A DNA stretch of 64,000 nucleotides from Flavobacterium sp. SLB02 (GCF_009664855.1 NZ_CP045928.1:3389186-3453185), one strand, 5' to 3'. Positions 50,752 through 59,955 are shown, numbered from the stretch's first letter. The notes: generated by a model not told the origin, from the letters alone. A program made the numbers and translations.

Positions 50752-52170
50752 TTAATTAAAACTTCGTGGTCCTAAAAAATTAGTTGTGGTAGTTTCGAGT
50801 AATTCTGTACCGTTATAAACTCCAATTTTAACTTTGGTTTTATCGCTTTCCAAAAGAACCTTATCAATTTCTATAAATAATGTTCCTTGTGAGATTCCTT
50901 CTTTTAAAACTTTAAAATGCTGTTTTCCAACATTTTTAATATTTCCTTTTTGATCAATCAATTCAAAATGAATGTCATGATAATCTTTCATCGTTTTATT
51001 AACGATTTTATAGGTATAAACATTGCTAATCATATCGCCTTTATGCTGAAACAACTGACCTGGCAAACGTAAAACAACGGCCTGAACATCGGTTCGTAAA
51101 AACAGCATCCCAACAAAAACACTTAATAAAATGAACAAAACAGCTGTGTAACCTTTCATTCTTGCTGTAAATTTAAAAGGTGCTTTTTTTACAATTTCAT
51201 CTTCAGATGCGTATCGAATAAGGCCTTTTGGTAAACCTACACTTTCCATTATTGTATCGCATTCATCAATGCAGGCAGTACAATTGGTACATTCTAATTG
51301 AGTTCCGTTTCGAATGTCGATTCCCATTGGGCACACATGTACACATTGGTGACAATCAATACAATCTCCTTTTCCTGTTGTAGCTCTGTCTTCTTTCTTA
51401 TTGAATTTCGCACGACCGGCTTCTTTTTCTCCCCTAACAAAATCATAAGCCACATTGATAGATTTATCATCTAAAAGTACACCTTGCAATCTTCCGTAGG
51501 GGCAGGCAATAATACAAACCTGTTCACGAAACCAAACAAAAACAAAATAGAAAACTCCGGTAAAGATCAGAAGCGCAATAAAATTACTTGCTTGCTCAAT
51601 TGGTCCTTGTTCGACCATTAAAAAAAGTTGATCACTGCCTACTAAATAGGCCAGAAAAATATTTGCAATGCCAAACGAGATCAGAAAAAAGATAGTCCAT
51701 TTAATTAATCGTTTTCTAATTTTTTCTGCATTCCATTCCTGTCTTGCTAATCGGGACTGAGCGCCACGATCACCATCAATCCAATATTCAATTCTGCGAA
51801 AAACCATTTCTAAAAAGATAGTTTGCGGACAAATCCATCCACAAAAAATCCTTCCAAATACTACGGTAAATAAAATTATAAAAACAATACCAACAAGCAT
51901 TGAAATTACAAAGAGATAAAAATCCTGCGGCCAAAATGGAAATCCAAAAATATTAAAACGTCGCTCCATAACATTAAACATCATGAATTGATTTCCGTTT
52001 ACTTTTATAAACGGATTTGCAATTAAGATGGCTAACAATATGTAGCTAACTATTTTTCTATATTCATAGAATTTACCAGACGGTTTTTTAGGGAAAATAA
52101 ATTTTCGATTACCCCCTTCATCAATAGTTCCGATGGTATCTCTAAAAGCTTCGTCTGGTAAATTTGACAT
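50752..52170 (-). CDS. ccoG: cbb3 oxidase accessory protein CcoG (FixG-like ferredoxin)
   Basis: This 472-residue membrane protein has an N-terminal FixG/NapH-like region with several helices and two 4Fe-4S cluster motifs, CIDCHQCVHVCPMGID and CTNCTACIDECD, near residues 268-310. An Ig-like C-terminal domain (about 370-472) matches the FixG C-terminus. CcoG reduces copper for delivery to the oxidase. It sits 11 bp after ccoP and before ccoH, the expected order. A GRIFCGWICPQTIFLE segment is also typical. Confidence 0.95.
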   Translation of the reverse strand: MSNLPDEAFRDTIGTIDEGGNRKFIFPKKPSGKFYEYRKIVSYILLAILIANPFIKVNGNQFMMFNVMERRFNIFGFPFWPQDFYLFVISMLVGIVFIILFTVVFGRIFCGWICPQTIFLEMVFRRIEYWIDGDRGAQSRLARQEWNAEKIRKRLIKWTIFFLISFGIANIFLAYLVGSDQLFLMVEQGPIEQASNFIALLIFTGVFYFVFVWFREQVCIIACPYGRLQGVLLDDKSINVAYDFVRGEKEAGRAKFNKKEDRATTGKGDCIDCHQCVHVCPMGIDIRNGTQLECTNCTACIDECDTIMESVGLPKGLIRYASEDEIVKKAPFKFTARMKGYTAVLFILLSVFVGMLFLRTDVQAVVLRLPGQLFQHKGDMISNVYTYKIVNKTMKDYHDIHFELIDQKGNIKNVGKQHFKVLKEGISQGTLFIEIDKVLLESDKTKVKIGVYNGTELLETTTTNFLGPRSFN

Positions 52171-52181
52171 GATTTTTGTAA

Positions 52182-53120
52182 TTATTTTTTAACTTCAGTA
52201 TTATCCTTTGGTGTACTTGCTGTGGTATCTTTTGTTGGAGCACTATCATCAACCCAAATTTCGCCTTCTGCTTCTTTTGGATCTTTTGGGTTACTACCTT
52301 GTAAGGACAGGATGTAACTCGCTACTTTTTGAATTTCTTTTGGTTTTAAAGTTCCTTTCCAGGCAATCATTCCTTTACCGTCACGACCTCCATTAGTTAT
52401 GGTATGGAAAAGATTTTTAATTCCTCCTCCCAAAATCCAATGATTATCGGTAAGGTTTGGCCCAATTTGGCCTCCGGCATCAGCACGGTGACATGCAGCA
52501 CAGTTGGTTGTAAATATTTCTTTACCGGCAGCTAAATTTTCAGGATCTGTTAGTAAAACAACTGTTTTCTCATCCATTAAATCCGGTGCTGTTTTCAGGT
52601 ACTCATCTACATCAATTTTTGCCTGAGCCATTTCTTTTTTAAGCTCCATCTCCTGATCATCTCCACCAAAAACCTCATAACGGGCAAAATAAATTACTCC
52701 AAAAACAATACAGATATAGAATAAATACACCCACCAAGGCGGTAAATTGTTGTCTAACTCTTTGATGCCGTCATAATCATGATCCATCAACAAGTCACCT
52801 TCTTTTTCTATAGGTTGGGTTTTCGTAAGCTTCTGCATTAAATCTTTATACCAGGTGCTTTCTGTTAAACTCAAACTTTTTTCATATTCCAGTTTTGCCT
52901 TTTCTTCCGGCGACATCAATTGGTACATAATGCGGTTCACCGCACTTAAGGTAATTTCTATCGCAATAAGGATAAATAGAAAAACCAATAAAAAGACAGC
53001 AACCATTGGATACTTAACAAAAGCCGGCCTGTCGCCTGAATCTATAAAGTATTCCATCAAAGCAAATACGATGAAGAAAATAATCGGTACTCTTAAATAT
53101 ACTGGGAAAAACTTTTTCAT
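52182..53120 (-). CDS. ccoP: cbb3 cytochrome c oxidase subunit III (CcoP), single-haem form
   Basis: The 312-residue subunit has N-terminal membrane helices (two at about 8-60), then the FixP N-terminal motif DGIKELDNNLPPWWVYLFYI at 117-136 with a further helix, and one cytochrome c domain with CAACH at 207-211 and a distal Met in GKGMIAWKG. Proteobacterial CcoP usually has two haem sites; only one is seen here. The C-terminus is acidic and Lys/Thr-rich. It lies 1 bp after ccoQ in the cco operon. Confidence 0.93.
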   Translation of the reverse strand: MKKFFPVYLRVPIIFFIVFALMEYFIDSGDRPAFVKYPMVAVFLLVFLFILIAIEITLSAVNRIMYQLMSPEEKAKLEYEKSLSLTESTWYKDLMQKLTKTQPIEKEGDLLMDHDYDGIKELDNNLPPWWVYLFYICIVFGVIYFARYEVFGGDDQEMELKKEMAQAKIDVDEYLKTAPDLMDEKTVVLLTDPENLAAGKEIFTTNCAACHRADAGGQIGPNLTDNHWILGGGIKNLFHTITNGGRDGKGMIAWKGTLKPKEIQKVASYILSLQGSNPKDPKEAEGEIWVDDSAPTKDTTASTPKDNTEVKK

Positions 53121-53121
53121 T

Positions 53122-53316
53122 TTAAATATCTTTTGAAATTATACTACACCCTTCATCTAAAGGTATTTCACTCATTTCCTGTATTTTTTCTTTTTTATAT
53201 GAGAATACCCATAAGCCTAATCCAACAAAAAAGAAAAAGAATATCAAGAGAGAAAGTATCGGGTAAATTGCTATACCCGAAATAGTCTCCATATTGTGTT
53301 TTATTTGTTCAAACAT
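53122..53316 (-). CDS. ccoQ: CcoQ/FixQ-like small subunit
   Basis: This 64-residue protein has one transmembrane helix (about 15-40, IAIYPILSLLIFFFFFVGLG followed by LWVFSYKKEK) and an acidic tail, the CcoQ layout. It lies between ccoNO and ccoP with gaps of 7 and 1 bp. CcoQ stabilises the interaction of CcoP with the core subunits in other species. Confidence 0.82.
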   Translation of the reverse strand: MFEQIKHNMETISGIAIYPILSLLIFFFFFVGLGLWVFSYKKEKIQEMSEIPLDEGCSIISKDI

Positions 53317-53323
53317 AATGCTG

Positions 53324-55510
53324 TTATTTAGAAGTCTCTTTTACTTTAATGTCAGTTCCAAGTCTTTGTATATAAGCAATCAAAGCAACAATTTCTCTCT
53401 CGTTCATAGGAACGAATTTTTCGCCTTTTGCAGCTGCTTTTTTCTTGCTTTCTTCATAACTTTTTACAAAGTCAGGATCGTTTTCTAAGCTTTTCTCGAT
53501 TGCAATAGCCTGAGTTCTTAATGTTTTTTGAGCATTGGCAACATCAGCTTCTGAATAAGGAACCCCAAGCGTAATCATGGCTTGCATTTTCTTTTGAGTC
53601 AGCGAGATATCCATTGGTCCATTATCAAACAACCATTTGTACCCTGGCATGATAGAACCCGCAGAAATACTTTGTGGATTCCAGAAATGGTTAAAATGCC
53701 AATTGTCATTGTATTTCCCACCTACTCTTAATAAGTCAGGACCTGTACGTTTTGATCCCCATAAGAATGGATGATCATAAACAAACTCACCTGCTTTTGA
53801 TTGCGGACCATAACGTTCTACCTCACTTCTAAAAGGACGAACTGACTGTGAGTGACAACCTACACAACCTTCTCTTATATATAAGTCACGACCTTCTAAT
53901 TCTAGAGGTGTATAAGGCTTAACACTTGATATTGTTGGAATATTTGATTTCACCATAATCGTTGGTACAATTTGAATGATCCCTCCAATTAAAATAGCAA
54001 TTGTAGCTAAAATGGTTAACTGAATTGGTCTTCTTTCTAACCAGGTATGGAATTTTTCTCCTTTTAATCTTCCAGTACTTATTCTTTGTAGAGCCGGAGC
54101 CTGCGCTAATTCATCTTCGATAGTATCACCCGCTTTAACAGTCATTATAATATTGTAAACTAATGTCAGCATCCCAACAAGATACAAAGTACCTCCTATT
54201 GCTCTCATCCAGTATAATGGCATAATTGCAGTAACCGTTTCAAGGAAATTACCATAAGTTAATGTGCCGTCAGGATTAAACTGTTTCCACATTGAGGCTT
54301 GTTGAAAACCTGCCACGTACATTGGTAAAGTATACAAAATGATTCCTAAAGTACCGATCCAGAAATGGAAATTTGCTAATTTTTTTGAAAACAATGAGCT
54401 TTTTGTCATTCTTGGAATCAACCAATAAATAATACCAAAAGACATAAATCCGTTCCATGCTAATGCACCAACGTGTACGTGAGCAACGATCCAGTCAGTA
54501 TAATGCGCAATAGCATTCACATTTTTTAGAGAAAGCATAGGGCCTTCAAAAGTTGCCATTCCGTAACCTGTTATAGCTACCACAAAGAATTTTAAAACTG
54601 GCTCTTCACGAACTTTATCCCAGGCACCTCTTAATGTTAAAAGTCCGTTGATCATACCTCCCCAAGACGGGGCAATAAGCATTACAGAAAATGCAACTCC
54701 TAAGTTTTGAGCCCAGTTTGGTAAAGCTGAATATAACAAGTGGTGTGGACCTGCCCAGATATAGATAAAAATCAAAGACCAAAAGTGAATAATAGATAAT
54801 CTATAAGAGTAAACCGGACGGTTTGCAACTTTTGGAATGAAGTAATACATAAGACCTAAAAATGGAGTTGTCAGAAAAAATGCAACCGCATTATGTCCGT
54901 ACCACCATTGTACCAGCGCATCCTGAACACCTGCGTAAACAGAATAACTTTTTAAAGCTGATACCGGAATTTCGATATTATTAAAAATATGTAAAACGGC
55001 TACTGTAACAAATGTGGCAAGGTAAAACCAAATCGCAACATATAAGTGACGTTCTCTACGACGCAACATTGTACCTATCATGTTGATCCCCATAACTACC
55101 CAAATAAGGGCAATAGCAATATCAATAGGCCATTCTAACTCAGCGTATTCTTTTGATGAAGTATATCCTAAAGGCAATGTAATTGCTGCAGCAACAATAA
55201 TAAGCTGCCAGCCCCAAAAATGGACATTACTTAAAAAATCACTAAACATTCTGGCTTTTAGCAATCGCTGAAGCGAATAATACATACCCGCAAAAAAAGC
55301 ATTCCCAACAAAGGCAAAAATAACAGCATTGGTATGTAAAGGTCTTAAACGACCGTAGCTAAGCCACGAAATACCATCTGTCATGTTGGGAAAAAGGTAC
55401 ATAACCGCTAAGGTCAGCCCTACTAACATACCTACTACCCCAAAGAGGATAGTGGCGTAAATGAATTTTTTTACAATTTTGTTGTCGTAATAAAACTGTT
55501 CCATTTCCAT
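53324..55510 (-). CDS. ccoNO: Fused cbb3 oxidase subunits I and II (CcoN-CcoO)
   Basis: This 728-residue protein joins the catalytic subunit to the monohaem subunit. The CcoN part (1-about 480) has the haem and copper ligands: His59 in RPLHTNAVIFAF, His206 in WWYGHNAVAFF, His256-His257 in AGPHHLLYSALP, and His345/His347 in VAHVHVGALAWNGF. A linker helix (about 495-520) leads to the CcoO part with CVGCH at 549-553 and a distal Met near GSIMPGY. It starts 2 bp after ccoS. It reduces oxygen at high affinity and pumps protons. Confidence 0.95.
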   Translation of the reverse strand: MEMEQFYYDNKIVKKFIYATILFGVVGMLVGLTLAVMYLFPNMTDGISWLSYGRLRPLHTNAVIFAFVGNAFFAGMYYSLQRLLKARMFSDFLSNVHFWGWQLIIVAAAITLPLGYTSSKEYAELEWPIDIAIALIWVVMGINMIGTMLRRRERHLYVAIWFYLATFVTVAVLHIFNNIEIPVSALKSYSVYAGVQDALVQWWYGHNAVAFFLTTPFLGLMYYFIPKVANRPVYSYRLSIIHFWSLIFIYIWAGPHHLLYSALPNWAQNLGVAFSVMLIAPSWGGMINGLLTLRGAWDKVREEPVLKFFVVAITGYGMATFEGPMLSLKNVNAIAHYTDWIVAHVHVGALAWNGFMSFGIIYWLIPRMTKSSLFSKKLANFHFWIGTLGIILYTLPMYVAGFQQASMWKQFNPDGTLTYGNFLETVTAIMPLYWMRAIGGTLYLVGMLTLVYNIIMTVKAGDTIEDELAQAPALQRISTGRLKGEKFHTWLERRPIQLTILATIAILIGGIIQIVPTIMVKSNIPTISSVKPYTPLELEGRDLYIREGCVGCHSQSVRPFRSEVERYGPQSKAGEFVYDHPFLWGSKRTGPDLLRVGGKYNDNWHFNHFWNPQSISAGSIMPGYKWLFDNGPMDISLTQKKMQAMITLGVPYSEADVANAQKTLRTQAIAIEKSLENDPDFVKSYEESKKKAAAKGEKFVPMNEREIVALIAYIQRLGTDIKVKETSK

Positions 55511-55512
55511 AA

Positions 55513-55704
55513 TTATACTTGTTTTTCTTCTGTTGTTGATTTTTTATTCTGGGGGGTAATTCTCGTTTCATCGTCAAAAAGCATTCTGACTGAAGGGGTA
55601 TAATCATCATCATATTGTCCTGATTTTACAGCAACAATAAAGGCAATAAAGAAGCAAATTGCGACGAAAATACTAACTGAAATCAATAGATAAATAACAC
55701 TCAT
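55513..55704 (-). CDS. ccoS: cbb3 oxidase assembly protein CcoS
   Basis: This 63-residue protein has one helix (about 3-27, VIYLLISVSIFVAICFFIAF) and a C-terminal segment, KSGQYDDDYTPSVRMLFDDE, that is the CcoS signature. It is the first gene of the ccoS-NO-Q-P-G-H operon, with an FNR-type box and promoter directly upstream. CcoS is required for cofactor insertion into the oxidase. Confidence 0.93.
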   Translation of the reverse strand: MSVIYLLISVSIFVAICFFIAFIVAVKSGQYDDDYTPSVRMLFDDETRITPQNKKSTTEEKQV

Positions 55705-55723
55705 ACCCTTAAATTTATGTTAA

Positions 55724-55768
55724 CAAAATTAACAGATTACTTGTTGTTAAAATATGATAATTATCATA
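55724..55768 (-). promoter_or_regulatory. FNR-type box and promoter of the ccoS operon
   Basis: TATGATAATTATCATA (55753-55768) is a perfect 16-bp palindrome with TGAT-AATT-ATCA at its core. The minus-strand -7 element TAATTTTG is at 55731-55724. The box centre is 36.5 bp from the final G, the same as for hemN. Confidence 0.82.
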
Positions 55769-55808
55769 GTTACAGAGTAATGTTAAATTTAAAAAAATCA
55801 CTTATAAA

Positions 55809-58196
55809 TCATTTTAAATTTTTGTTACTGAAATAGTTAGACATTAAAGTCACAAAACTTACAATGGTTATTGTACTTAAAGGCATGATAATAGCAGCCA
55901 CTAATGGAAGTAAATTACCAGTAACCGCAAAAGTGAGTCCGACGATATTATAAAGAAGTGACAGAACAAAACTCATCTTAATTATCGTAATTGATTTTTG
56001 AGATAATTTTAAAAAATAATTGAGTCTTGAAAACTCTAAAGCATCTAAAATCGCATCGCAAGCTGGGGAAAAAACATTGACATTCTCAGAAATAGAGATC
56101 CCGACATTACTTTGTGCCAATGCTCCTGCATCATTTAACCCATCTCCTACCATCATTACATTTTGACCTTTTTCTTGTAATTTCCTGATAAATTCCAATT
56201 TTTGCTCAGGTTTCTGATTAAAAATTAATTCGGTTTCTAAAGGTAAAATCGACTGAAGACTCGCCCTTTCTCCATCGTTATCTCCTGACAGCACTTTTAT
56301 CTGATAGGTTTTGCTTAAATTAAAAAATAAGTTTTCTAAGCCTTCACGATATTGATTTTGAAAAGTAAACTTTCCGTAATAAATGTCATCAATCCTGATA
56401 TGAAGCGCAGTTTTTTCAATTTGCGATGCATCTGGTCCTGAACTTCCAACAAATTCAGCAGAACCAATTCTGATTACTTTATTGTTGGCAGAAGCTAAAA
56501 TTCCTTTTCCGGTTATTTCCTGAAAATCATCCATTTTAACCTTCTTTGTTTCTGATAAGAAATCATATAGCATACGGCTTAATGGATGATTTGAACCTCT
56601 AAGCACATTTTTTATCAAAATATAATCTTCTTCAGAAAGGATATTTCCTTCGTATGAAATATTTGATTTTTTATTGGTGGTGATAGTTCCGGTTTTATCA
56701 AAAACAATAGTATCTACCTTGGCTAATTGTTCGATGACCAATGCATTTTTGAGATACATTTTTTGTTTGCCCATTATTCTGAGAATATTTCCGAAAGTAA
56801 AAGGAGCTGTCAGAGCCAATGCGCAAGGACAAGCGACAATTAAAACTGCTGTAAAAACATTAAATGCTGTATTGGCATCAATGAATATCCAGTATCCAAA
56901 ACCTGCAAAAGCAATTAATAATAATATAGGAGTAAAATAACGGCTTATGGCATCGGTAATCGTTTTATGCTTTTGGAACACATTTTTCTGGAAAATCTCA
57001 TTACTCCACAACTGAGTAAGATAACTTTGTGAGACTGAGTGCAGCACTTCCATCTCGATTACTTTACCTATTTGTTTACCGCCGGCAAAAACTTTATCTC
57101 CGGATTTTTTAGTAATGGGAACAGCTTCACCGGTTACAAAACTATAATCGATTTCGGCTTTTTCACTAATTAAAATACCGTCTACCGGGATTAATTCCTG
57201 ATTTCTGATGAGTAATCTATTCCCTTTTTGCACATCGTAAATAGGAACACTTTCTTCTGATGTATCTGAATTTATTCTGGTAACTGCAATTGGGAAATAG
57301 GACTTAAAATCTCTTTCGAAACTCAAGAAACTGTAGGTTTTAATCTGGAACATTTTTCCGAGCAGCATAAAGAAAACCAAACCAGTTAAACTGTCGAAAA
57401 ATCCTGCCCCGTAATTCATTACAATATCAAAAGTACTGCGGATAAACATCACGATGATTCCCAGAGCAATAGGGATATCGATGTTTAGCATTCCTGATTT
57501 TATACTTTTATAGGCTGAAACATAATAGCCGCTTGCCGAATATAAAAAGCTTGGCAAAGCCAAAAGGAAAATCAATATTCTAAAAAATGGTTTGTAATTA
57601 TCTAACCAAAATTCTTTGATCTCGAAATATTCCGGAAAAGACAATAACATTATATTTCCGAAACAGAAGAAAGCAACACCTAATTTGTAGGTTAAAGTTC
57701 TGTCTACATTTGTTTTACCTGTTTCATAGTTTTCTAAACTAATGTAAGGTTCATAACCAATAGAACTTAGCAGGTAGACAATAGCTTTTAAGGAAACAAG
57801 ATCTGAATTGAATGTAATTCGGACTCTCTTTTCAGGAAAATTAACTTGTGAAATACTTATTCCCGGTTGAATTCTATTTAAGTTTTCAAGAATCCAAATA
57901 CAAGAACTACAATGAATATGAGGGATATTTAATGAAACTATTGCCGTATTTCCTTCTTGAAATTCTAATACTTTTGACAGGATTGCTTCATTGTCTAAGA
58001 AGTCATATTTGCCTTTAATATCTTGCGGAGTGGCGCCTGGTGATTTTTCGAAATCATAATAGCAGGTCATATCATGAAGACTAAAAATTTCGTAAACGGT
58101 TTTGCATCCGTTGCAACAAAACTTCTTTTCATCAAAATTGATTTCCTCATTTTTAGCTATGGTTAACCCACAATGAAAACAACTCTGCTCACTCAT
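55809..58196 (-). CDS. ccoI: Copper-translocating P1B-type ATPase CcoI
   Basis: The 795-residue membrane ATPase loads copper for the cbb3 oxidase. The N-terminus has a CxxC zinc-ribbon-like pair (Cys6/Cys9 and the CCNGC segment near 27-31) and a metal-associated domain with HCSSC (Cys96, Cys99). It is followed by eight membrane helices with the CPC motif in IVACPCALALTAPFTFG, the phosphorylation motif DKTGTIT and the hinge GDGLNDAGAL. This layout is the CcoI/FixI type. It is separate from the ccoS operon by 104 bp and has its own FNR-type box. Confidence 0.94.
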   Translation of the reverse strand: MSEQSCFHCGLTIAKNEEINFDEKKFCCNGCKTVYEIFSLHDMTCYYDFEKSPGATPQDIKGKYDFLDNEAILSKVLEFQEGNTAIVSLNIPHIHCSSCIWILENLNRIQPGISISQVNFPEKRVRITFNSDLVSLKAIVYLLSSIGYEPYISLENYETGKTNVDRTLTYKLGVAFFCFGNIMLLSFPEYFEIKEFWLDNYKPFFRILIFLLALPSFLYSASGYYVSAYKSIKSGMLNIDIPIALGIIVMFIRSTFDIVMNYGAGFFDSLTGLVFFMLLGKMFQIKTYSFLSFERDFKSYFPIAVTRINSDTSEESVPIYDVQKGNRLLIRNQELIPVDGILISEKAEIDYSFVTGEAVPITKKSGDKVFAGGKQIGKVIEMEVLHSVSQSYLTQLWSNEIFQKNVFQKHKTITDAISRYFTPILLLIAFAGFGYWIFIDANTAFNVFTAVLIVACPCALALTAPFTFGNILRIMGKQKMYLKNALVIEQLAKVDTIVFDKTGTITTNKKSNISYEGNILSEEDYILIKNVLRGSNHPLSRMLYDFLSETKKVKMDDFQEITGKGILASANNKVIRIGSAEFVGSSGPDASQIEKTALHIRIDDIYYGKFTFQNQYREGLENLFFNLSKTYQIKVLSGDNDGERASLQSILPLETELIFNQKPEQKLEFIRKLQEKGQNVMMVGDGLNDAGALAQSNVGISISENVNVFSPACDAILDALEFSRLNYFLKLSQKSITIIKMSFVLSLLYNIVGLTFAVTGNLLPLVAAIIMPLSTITIVSFVTLMSNYFSNKNLK

Positions 58197-58219
58197 AAAA
58201 TTTGTTTTTTTTGATACAA

Positions 58220-58263
58220 CAAATGTTAAAAAAACTAGAGATGATAAAAATGATATTTATCAT
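58220..58263 (-). promoter_or_regulatory. FNR-type box and promoter of ccoI
   Basis: ATGATATTTATCAT (58250-58263) contains TGAT-ATTT-ATCA. On the minus strand AACATTTG (58227-58220) supplies the -7 TTTG, with a non-consensus first base. The box centre lies 36.5 bp from the final G, identical to the hemN and ccoS sites. A longer ATGATAAA/TTTATCAT inverted repeat (58241-58263) overlaps it. Confidence 0.72.
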
Positions 58264-58376
58264 GTTATCAAGAAATCGAATTCTAAATTTAACAAAACAA
58301 AATAGCTAAATAACAATATTCGCTTTTTTATGCGTTTTTTTTAGGAATAATAATGCCTTCGAATGCTTATATTGGT

Positions 58377-58384
58377 TAATTTTG
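58377..58384 (+). promoter_or_regulatory. Predicted promoter -7 element of the FNR-type regulator
   Basis: TAATTTTG matches TAnnTTTG, 18 bases before ATG 58402. The FNR-type box at 58250-58263 is over 110 bp upstream, so it more likely serves ccoI. Confidence 0.55.
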
Positions 58385-58401
58385 CAGTAAATATTTTTGC
58401 C

Positions 58402-59082
58402 ATGAATAAATGTGATCAATGCATCGTACGACAACTTTCTTCTCTTAAAGCACTTAATAAGGATGAGGTTGTAAAATTGGCTAACAGCAAGACTACCTAT
58501 AAAATTAAAAAAGGAGAATCCATTTTTGAAGAAGGTGAAGTAACTAATGGTGTTTTTTGTATAAAAGATGGTGTGGGGAAACTCTCTAAATTAAGTGCAA
58601 ACGGAAAAGATCAGATTGTAAAACTAGTACAATCAGGAGAACTTTTGGGTCAGCGCTCCATGATTAGCAATGAACCTGCAAATTTATCTGCAAAAGCAGT
58701 TGCGGATATGGAGGTTTGTTTTATTCCGAAAACCGAAATTTTACACTTTTTTAATAACAATAATCAGTTCTCAATGAACCTGATGCAATCTGTGTGTGAA
58801 GATTTGAAAGAATCTGAAAATGATAAAATTGCTTTGGTTCAGAAAACCGTAAAACAACGCCTGGCAGAAACTTTATTGGAATTGCATGACTCGTTTGGTG
58901 AAAATGCAGATAAAACCCTGAAAGTTCAACTGACAAGAGAAGAATTAGCAGGGATAATTGGTACTGCCACAGAAAGCTGTATCAGATTATTATCTGATTT
59001 TAACAAACTGAATTTGATTGAATTAGTAGGTAAAAAAATAATGCTTAAGAATGTGAAAGCATTAAAGAAAATGGCCGAATAA
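58402..59082 (+). CDS. fnr: FNR-type Crp-family oxygen-responsive regulator
   Basis: From ATG 58402 (MNKCDQCIVRQLSSLKALNK) the protein is 227 residues or slightly fewer; a frame start 13 codons upstream lies inside the promoter. An effector barrel (about 25-115) precedes a long dimer helix and an HTH (LTREELAGIIGTATESCIRL, 178-197). Glu191 and Arg195 of the recognition helix fit contacts to TGAT half-sites. Cys4 and Cys7 form an N-terminal CxxC, and Cys53, Cys106, Cys132 and Cys193 are further candidates for an Fe-S cluster. Which four are ligands is unclear. Divergent from ccoI and end-to-end with mazG. Confidence 0.88.
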   Translation: MNKCDQCIVRQLSSLKALNKDEVVKLANSKTTYKIKKGESIFEEGEVTNGVFCIKDGVGKLSKLSANGKDQIVKLVQSGELLGQRSMISNEPANLSAKAVADMEVCFIPKTEILHFFNNNNQFSMNLMQSVCEDLKESENDKIALVQKTVKQRLAETLLELHDSFGENADKTLKVQLTREELAGIIGTATESCIRLLSDFNKLNLIELVGKKIMLKNVKALKKMAE

Positions 59083-59853
59083 TTACAGCTTTTTAGCTTC
59101 GTTCCAGAATACATCCATTTCAGCTAAAGTCATATCCATTAAGGGTTTTCCTAACTCTCCGGCTTTACTTTCGAGATATTGAAAACGCTTTATGAATTTT
59201 TTATTCGTGCGTTCTAGAGCATCTTCAGGATTTACGTTTAGAAATCTTGCATAATTAATCATAGAGAATAAAACATCTCCAAACTCGGCTTCAATTTTAT
59301 CCTGATCACCTGACTTTACCTCTACTTGCAATTCTTCTAATTCTTCCTGTACTTTATCCCAAACCTGGTGTGGTTCTTCCCAATCAAAACCTACTCCTTT
59401 TACTTTATCCTGAATTCGGCTTGCTTTGACCAGCGCCGGCAAACTTCTTGGAACACCTTCCAGAACCGATTTTTTACCTTCTTTCAGTTTTAGTTTTTCC
59501 CAATTTTGCTTTACTTCTTCTTCATCCTTTACTACAGTATCACTGTATATATGAGGATGGCGATGAATTAACTTATCGCAAATTTCATTACAAACATCAG
59601 CAATGTCAAAATCATTAGTTTCAGAGCCAATTTTCGCATAAAAAACAATATGCAGTAACAAATCACCTAATTCTTTTTTTACTTCATTGAGATCATTATC
59701 TAAAATAGCGTCTCCTAGTTCATAAGTTTCTTCGATCGTAAGGTGTCTCAGGGTCTGTAAAGTCTGTTTTTTATCCCACGGACATTGCTCACGAAGCTCA
59801 TCCATAATAATTAATAATCTTTCGAAGGCTTTAAGTTGAAGTTCTCTGCTCAT
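59083..59853 (-). CDS. mazG: Nucleoside triphosphate pyrophosphohydrolase
   Basis: This 256-residue enzyme hydrolyses NTPs and dNTPs to monophosphates. Two MazG units are present. The first has CPWDKKQTLQTLRHLTIEE with EETYELGDAI and ELGDLLLHIVFYAKIG; the second, near 175-230, has EFGDVLFSMINYARFL. The EExxE/ExxD metal sites are intact in both. It ends exactly where the fnr gene ends on the other strand, with no gap. Confidence 0.94.
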   Translation of the reverse strand: MSRELQLKAFERLLIIMDELREQCPWDKKQTLQTLRHLTIEETYELGDAILDNDLNEVKKELGDLLLHIVFYAKIGSETNDFDIADVCNEICDKLIHRHPHIYSDTVVKDEEEVKQNWEKLKLKEGKKSVLEGVPRSLPALVKASRIQDKVKGVGFDWEEPHQVWDKVQEELEELQVEVKSGDQDKIEAEFGDVLFSMINYARFLNVNPEDALERTNKKFIKRFQYLESKAGELGKPLMDMTLAEMDVFWNEAKKL

Positions 59854-59897
59854 TTTATGACATTTTTTTCGGATTGTAACGAATGCTGTAAAAGTAA

Positions 59898-59932
59898 AAA
59901 ATCCTGCTAAGAAAACATCTTAACAGGATTAA
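59898..59932 (-). terminator. Terminator of the DUF5606 gene
   Basis: A 12-bp stem with one mismatch (AATCCTGCTAAG with CTTAACAGGATT), followed on the minus strand by a T-run. Confidence 0.82.
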
Positions 59933-59955
59933 TATATTTGAATGCAGTAAAACTA

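Noticed and set aside
58363..58401. Upstream start for the FNR-type regulator
   Set aside because: The extra residues are hydrophobic and come from the promoter; homologues begin close to the CxxC.
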